The notes below the pieces were generated by a model. It saw nothing but the letters and a program-made list of their open reading frames with translations. It had not been told where the DNA came from and made no database searches. A DNA stretch of 9,810 nt from the NCBI GenBank assembly GCA_026710525.1, contig JAPOQT010000025.1:1-9810 (forward strand), in the 5' to 3' direction. Every line of letters starts with the position of its first letter. Position 1 is the first letter of the stretch. This document shows positions 6,901 to 9,810 of this stretch, in pieces. A program made the position numbers and the translations under genes. Source of the DNA: Pseudomonadota bacterium. GTDB taxonomy: Bacteria; Bdellovibrionota_B; Oligoflexia; Oligoflexales; Bin106.

Positions 6901-7843
6901 TGTTAACAAACTCCTAAATGGCTGTGGTAGCGACGAACAAAAAGTTTATTTCTTGATGAGAGTATACGGAGATATTTATATACTTAATCAGTTCATCAAA
7001 GAATTATCGTATGAAGAATATCTTCTTATTCGTTCACAAGAAAGTCTTTTCATCGAGGAGAACCGATATCCGGATTTTATAACATGCATAGCATGGGGTG
7101 TGGACTTTGAATGGAACAAGCTCTCTACCATTTTAGAAAGAGTACTTGATGTCGTGCCTGACGACCAAATCTCCACTGCTTTAAATAAATTGGTAGAAAG
7201 TCTGTTATACGCATTAAAATATCGAATGCCTAAGATACAGAAAGCGGACATACCAGATAATCTCAGTGTGTGGATGATGGATCAACTGATACGAATTCCG
7301 GATATGGAAGATTGTGAACCATTTCTATGGAATATTAAGGAAGTACTCAGTATTACTGGACTTGTGCCTCTTAGTTGGCTGCTTAAAGCTCTCGAGACTC
7401 GCATAGCAAAAGAAAAGGAGCTAGGTTATGAAAAGATGGGTGCACTGAGCTCTCGTATTCACTTGGGCAAATTTGTTACTCCTGTTACTAAAGACCAGGA
7501 TATCACATGTGATCTAGTAGAGTTTACCCATCAAATACTGGACTTAGTAACACGTGGCTTTGGTTTTTATTTTCATGACCTGATCCATGAAGTAGACCCA
7601 CATGGTCGAGTGGTGCCGGATGAAGTAGCAAAATACTTTGCTACTGAAGATGATAAACAAAAAAAGTTCCGGCTTGCTCGATTTTGTGGTGGACTCACAG
7701 AAGGTCGAGAATCATGGAGATTCCATTCAAAAGTATCTAAAACCGTTTACTCAGTAGGTTCACAATCATGGCGCACTATTGCTAGACAGGTAATCTTATA
7801 TGCATCCGGCGTTAATGTCAGAGAGAAGGAGGATTTTTATTGA
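3995..7843 (+). CDS. Avs-like STAND NTPase with N-terminal PD-(D/E)xK (Mrr/Cap4-like) nuclease domain
   Basis: The product is 1,282 residues from the preferred start (1,291 from the ATG at 3968). Residues 1-155 form a restriction-endonuclease-like domain: Glu16 in IFERLVADL, GRKGQDGGMDI with Asp44, and FQAKYR with Gln55 and Lys57, i.e. D-x10-QxK. The core strand WLLVTNVAF and YWDRTVIESKI follow. FVGRKKEIEEI (186-196) begins a STAND NTPase: Walker A GAAGIGKT (212-219), Walker B TLLIVDAPD with Asp265, and sensor-like ILITIRSKE with Arg295. A winged-helix-like segment spans about 405-475. The remaining 800 or so residues are mostly helical, with a run of Asp near 804-811, and would be the ligand sensor. 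In Avs proteins, binding of a phage protein to the C-terminal repeats drives oligomerisation and activates the N-terminal nuclease. The same role is inferred here. The frame ends at a TGA at 7841, but about 50 natural-looking C-terminal residues continue in the +1 frame. Confidence 0.85.
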   Translation: MTNINWSLITNGDIFERLVADLVVSEDPDAHPFYGRKGQDGGMDILSSDGTHVFQAKYRQNKNASEAIKAAEEEWEKIKKYKNKTPRHPREPQWRGVTDWLLVTNVAFNPTNRMKWKDKIVSKFSQLNLKADYWDRTVIESKIRKYPHILQGYFGNVTQAFIFGHRIKDKLLQQESLFKKDDLTPFVGRKKEIEEIESFVNSKSQWILIVHGAAGIGKTRFVYEACQGLTRKGWQVLWANIATMANHNNWFEQMVHEHPTLLIVDAPDNDKVLRILEEQMGNHQVSQWKILITIRSKEHPAFKFLETKSYVHDLLINPLPKEDGELLCHKLISSGPLADKDSCSQSSVSKKLAQSYSYYPFWIILAVHHLESKGNLNDVASFGLPLAMSYFSEIEKSQDNLNQKQVRNLLRWVALLGPVNRNDSHVIGLLTDKAELSEKAVNTSLSQLVKQHILMQRGKFDRLVEMKPDVLRDCLLREWLSTDEGYGKKPIKPSEHMRSITQTLLQATQDGHLNKINISILRSLVRTELTFKLSGKSVDLLGGLINELLTGIEDKSPCHLKAMTKIFEEFASLRPKETVVMSQELRTFFYQERSNDVLFALARPLFKAASGAQTCGEREMILTELCNIALEEAKITEQSSRRRLSDGSHAEDCIIQIISGGPPFGFQFEDATVMVGERLLNAAAVTVPSFAQQRVLKSLMYFSLSRERIYRSYSDHRVQIQRTVINPGHPAWNTLLNLKEKIKKLLENEETPRVNRIILWPFFVRALHSMLQYCGENKTHDEYSQVHNETLEDLKWTNKFFTCHDDDDDLDEISAVKNLWNQYIVFEKDNDRLNELSSLKKLYKNKKLVKEFDTLLLQKSLSSQDLTIEDHRNQVKKKALSLAKKGQVEIEAFLKRANKFFNSDQGVRQLFQVAVQLGSHAESYQEVQRFIKAAFQEVEVTPRTEFAAYAASCWIFNLRKRDTALTCKCVNKLLNGCGSDEQKVYFLMRVYGDIYILNQFIKELSYEEYLLIRSQESLFIEENRYPDFITCIAWGVDFEWNKLSTILERVLDVVPDDQISTALNKLVESLLYALKYRMPKIQKADIPDNLSVWMMDQLIRIPDMEDCEPFLWNIKEVLSITGLVPLSWLLKALETRIAKEKELGYEKMGALSSRIHLGKFVTPVTKDQDITCDLVEFTHQILDLVTRGFGFYFHDLIHEVDPHGRVVPDEVAKYFATEDDKQKKFRLARFCGGLTEGRESWRFHSKVSKTVYSVGSQSWRTIARQVILYASGVNVREKEDFY

Positions 7844-7985
7844 TGCCGTGGAGTCTGCAGAGAATGCGTTGGAAAATGAACAGGACACGGTATTTATTCC
7901 CTTTTGGGAGTGGCGGGTTAAAATAACCCAGAAAGAACTCGAGGAGCAAGAAGAAGAGGCTAAAGAGGAGCAACAAACGGTATGA
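7800..7985 (+). CDS. Displaced C-terminal segment of the STAND protein, or a small overlapping acidic coiled-coil gene
   Basis: This frame is +1 relative to the STAND gene and is open from 7800 to a TGA at 7983. From the end of the STAND frame it reads DFIDAVESAENALENEQ, then TVFIPFWEWRVKITQ, then a Glu/Lys/Gln-rich tail (ELEEQEEEAKEEQQTV) likely to form a helix. Possible starts (ATG 7800, ATG 7815) lie inside the STAND gene and have no ribosome site. An AGGAGG at 7827-7832 is positioned for a start near 7839-7843, but the ATG at 7843 is in a third frame that gives only 27 codons. Removing one T from the T5 run at 7834-7838 gives a smooth fusion REKEDFIDAVES. I therefore favour a C-terminus reached by +1 frameshift, or an indel. 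The stop overlaps the next start as ATGA. Confidence 0.5.
   Translation: MHPALMSERRRIFIDAVESAENALENEQDTVFIPFWEWRVKITQKELEEQEEEAKEEQQTV
7827..7843 (+). promoter_or_regulatory. Candidate +1 frameshift signal: AGGAGG, T5 run, TAT-TGA
   Basis: In the STAND frame the end reads GAG-GAT-TTT-TAT-TGA-T. AGGAGG at 7827-7832 ends two bases before the TTT codon. A +1 slip of TTT along the T5 run re-pairs perfectly and continues ATT-GAT-GCC. The arrangement recalls the prfB site, where an AGGGGG three bases before CTT-TGA promotes a +1 shift. An alternative role is reinitiation, since TGATG overlaps the stop. A plain insertion in the T run is also possible. Confidence 0.4.
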
Positions 7986-8737
7986 GCAAAACTTTAAAAG
8001 CAAGTTTGGAATCGGGGAGGGTGATTTTGAAAGAAGTTGAGAGTAAACTAAAAGAGTGTCAACAGAAGCCTATTAGTGACAAAACAATCAACCATTTTCA
8101 AACGATCATCCAGTGTCATAATAGCATTGACCACTGGATATTCCTCATTGAGGAAAAATCTAAAGCACTGGCAAAATTGCAAAAGCTTAAGCAGGATCCT
8201 AGTACTATTTATTCCGAACCGCCAACTGATCCTAGTACTACTTCTTTCAGTCTCAAACAAGCACCTAATGATTCCGAATTCAAATCTAAAAGATGGATAA
8301 ATCTTCTAAGCCATATCACTAGTCAATGGGCACTAGTAGACTCCATTTCCGCAATGGTCGGTCGTGTATTTTGCACTCGAGATATTCAAAATAATTATAA
8401 CCCTGCAAAGCTCATACAACATTTCATAAATAATAAGAAAGCACCTGGTCTCTTATACAAATTGTTGGATCATCAATCTATCAGAAGTCCAGCGATAATT
8501 TCCTACGCCATTAGGAATATAGTTGTACATGATGGTGCTTATGTAGATAGTTCAGATTTGTTTGAGTCAACTAAATCTGAATCAATCCTGAGACTGTCAA
8601 AAAATGGTTGGAAGGCTATAAAAGACAAGGCTACATACAGAGAGCAAAGTTCAGGGAGAATAGATATAGATGAAGCGGTAATTTGGTCTGATAACCAATG
8701 TGTCTTCGACATTACAGGACTTCTTACGTCACTGTGA
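7982..8737 (+). CDS. HEPN-domain protein, putative RNase partner of the STAND nuclease
   Basis: The protein has 251 residues. Residues 1-70 are Lys/Glu-rich and probably helical or coiled-coil. Residues 71-100 form a Pro/Ser/Thr linker in which DPST occurs twice. Residues 104-190 look like a helical HEPN core ending in ISYAIRNIVVHDGAYVD. That carries Arg178-Asn179-x3-His183, which matches the RNxxxH form of the HEPN Rx4-6H catalytic motif. HEPN proteins with this motif are commonly metal-independent RNases in toxin-antitoxin, abortive-infection and CRISPR systems. The ATG overlaps the preceding stop by four bases (ATGA). AGAGGAG lies 11 bases upstream, so translation is probably coupled. It may be a second effector, an accessory sensor or a toxin held in check by the STAND protein. 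The HEPN call rests on the motif and helical context alone. Confidence 0.65.
   Translation: MSKTLKASLESGRVILKEVESKLKECQQKPISDKTINHFQTIIQCHNSIDHWIFLIEEKSKALAKLQKLKQDPSTIYSEPPTDPSTTSFSLKQAPNDSEFKSKRWINLLSHITSQWALVDSISAMVGRVFCTRDIQNNYNPAKLIQHFINNKKAPGLLYKLLDHQSIRSPAIISYAIRNIVVHDGAYVDSSDLFESTKSESILRLSKNGWKAIKDKATYREQSSGRIDIDEAVIWSDNQCVFDITGLLTSL
8195..8240 (+). repeat. 13-bp direct repeat in the HEPN gene linker
   Basis: GATCCTAGTACTA occurs at 8195-8207 and 8228-8240, exactly 33 bases (11 codons) apart and in frame, so DPST is encoded twice in the Pro/Ser/Thr linker between the N-terminal helical part and the HEPN core. This suggests a recent in-frame duplication and tolerance for changes in linker length. 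Confidence 0.7.
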
Positions 8738-9556
8738 AAAAGGGGTTGACAAAGCACTTATGTTACTATTTGAAACCACATGCGGGACACTTTCTCATTC
8801 TGTTGAATTGATGCTGAACTTAGAAAAGGCATGAATCTCTTCTAATCGCGAAGCATGAAAATCATACCGCAACTTTCTCTTAATTATTTATATTAATTTG
8901 AATTTTAAAAATTTTATGACTCTGTTGCCATGGTATGAGAAATTATTCTGTTACAGAATATTTCCACCTAAGTAGTGTAAAAATGACAATACAAGTTGAA
9001 TACTGATCATAAACTTGGCCAAGAGGTATTCATAAAGGGTGATGTAGTTGCATAAGGTATTAGCTATTTGCACCTTAATCATGGATCAGAAAATTTTTGA
9101 TAATAACTGCGTATAGAATTGACAGTTTGGATGTTAAGTGCCGAATCCATCTGCCGGAGAAGACGTTTTTTATATGTGTTGTACCGAGCGTTTTACATGT
9201 GCTTGTCAGTTGGATGACGATCCCAGTGTAGACTCTGGCGTTATAGCTTTCTTCCTGATTTTGCCCTTTCAGATTTTACTCTCATTTGAAGAACAATAAT
9301 TCTGTAACAACAGACAATCACTCACATTTCTAGATTATTAAGTATAGTATGAGAAGTGTGCCTGTAGACTAGCTGAAATGACATATTTGTAGTATATGTT
9401 GTCACATATTTAATAATGTGTTGCCTTGTATTTTATATGAATGCTAACATTGCGTGCAAGCATTTTATTTATCAAAGAAGGATCGCTATCGCTGTTTATC
9501 ACTACCCCTAAAACTAAAAATGGCATCCCCCCACTAAACATCGAGCGCCTAAAACG
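8738..9556. other. Gene-poor AT-rich region downstream of the operon
   Basis: No convincing gene is visible. No hairpin with a T tract follows the HEPN stop, so the operon terminator is unidentified. A GC-richer patch at about 9110-9240 has a start-less open frame of about 67 codons on the minus strand and may be decayed coding DNA. On the minus strand near 8775-8805 a 10-codon frame reads MRKCPACGFK, a zinc-ribbon-like CPxCG that could be a transposase scrap but is too short to support. TTGACA at 8746-8751 has no matching -10. Confidence 0.5.
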
Positions 9557-9559
9557 ATA

Positions 9560-9663
9560 GAGTTTGTGACAGAGTTCTCAATAATATTATTTATTTATGT
9601 TCTATGTTCATGTATCCTATACGCTCTATATTATGATGCAAATAGCAATTGTGTCACAGACTC
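9560..9663. mobile_element. MITE-like element, 104 bp, 12-bp terminal inverted repeats, TA flanks
   Basis: GAGTTTGTGACA (9560-9571) and TGTCACAGACTC (9652-9663) are inverted repeats with one mismatch. Both are flanked by TA (9558-9559 and 9664-9665), so the palindrome covers ATAGAG...CTCTAT. The interior of about 80 bases is AT-rich and non-coding. Short non-autonomous elements with TA duplications are typical of IS630/Tc1-type and some IS5-group transposases. No transposase lies in the window, so it would depend on one elsewhere. It could also be a chance or regulatory palindrome, because no second copy is visible here. Confidence 0.45.
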
Positions 9664-9745
9664 TATACCGGTGATGCTGCTATTACTCTCATTTTTATTT
9701 AAGATAAATATTGATTTAATTCGATAGTAGGTTATACTGATTTAT

Positions 9746-9776
9746 GAGTTATTCTCATAGGGAATAACTCTTTATC
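9746..9776. terminator. Stem-loop with T-rich tail near the right edge
   Basis: GAGTTATTC (9746-9754) pairs perfectly with GAATAACTC (9762-9770) around a 7-base loop and is followed by TTTATCT. The stem is AT-rich, so it would be a weak intrinsic terminator. No nearby gene is seen on the plus strand upstream. It may serve a gene beyond the edge or be an isolated palindrome. Confidence 0.35.
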
Positions 9777-9810
9777 TGAGTATTAAATCCAAGATGATTA
9801 TTTTAATTAA

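Noticed and set aside
7843..7926. ATG at 7843 with AGGAGG 10 bases upstream, overlapping the STAND stop as TGATG
   Set aside because: It opens only 27 codons of unconvincing sequence and stops inside the better +1 frame; the AGGAGG is better explained as a frameshift stimulator or chance purine run.
8746..8771. TTGACA just after the HEPN stop as a promoter
   Set aside because: No TATAAT-like hexamer at 16-18 bases and no gene downstream.
8775..8806. MRKCPACGFK, zinc-ribbon-like scrap on the minus strand
   Set aside because: Only ten codons before a stop and no continuation in other frames that matches a transposase or TnpB.
9110..9310. GC-richer patch with a start-less minus-strand frame of about 67 codons
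   Set aside because: No ATG, GTG or TTG in the frame and no recognisable motif; may be decayed coding DNA but cannot be supported.
1..9810. CRISPR array or tRNA genes
   Set aside because: No regularly spaced repeats of 23-40 bases and no tRNA-like cloverleaf seen on either strand.

Overview
The window is AT-rich bacterial DNA with few genes. The visible lipoprotein-type signal suggests a Gram-negative host. No rRNA, tRNA or core gene allows a closer assignment. Long gene-poor stretches, small reading-frame fragments, a possible intron remnant, a MITE-like element and a defence-type operon all suggest an accessory region such as a genomic island, plasmid or prophage-like segment.

Layout. Bases 1-1248 (minus) hold the N-terminal 416 codons of a cysteine-containing predicted lipoprotein that runs off the left edge. 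Bases 1249-2128 are gene-poor and contain a palindromic terminator-like repeat at 1992-2039. Bases 2129-2732 (minus) carry a GIY-YIG nuclease-domain gene split into two overlapping frames. Dropping one base from an A6 run joins them into one protein of about 200 residues. Bases 2733-3967 contain no intact gene. They hold a gene fragment, a GC-richer structured segment beginning GTGCGAAC that resembles the 5' part of a group II intron (3051-3226), a 111-bp inverted repeat with a nested hairpin, and a possible 55-codon ORF.

The main system is on the plus strand at 3942-8737. A good promoter and Shine-Dalgarno site lead into a STAND NTPase of about 1,282 residues. It has an N-terminal PD-(D/E)xK nuclease domain, a P-loop NTPase with Walker A, Walker B and ITIR motifs, a winged-helix-like segment and about 800 residues of helical sensor-like sequence. 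This architecture matches Avs-type antiviral STAND proteins. Its last 50 or so residues appear to lie in the +1 frame, just after an AGGAGG-TTT-TAT-TGA site that resembles the prfB frameshift layout. That extension overlaps by ATGA a 251-residue protein with the HEPN RNase motif RNIVVH. The two genes look translationally coupled and form a candidate two-effector defence operon, with DNA cleavage by the STAND protein and RNA cleavage by the HEPN protein.

Bases 8738-9810 contain no convincing gene. They hold a 104-bp element with 12-bp terminal inverted repeats flanked by TA, and a 9-bp hairpin with a T-rich tail near the right edge.
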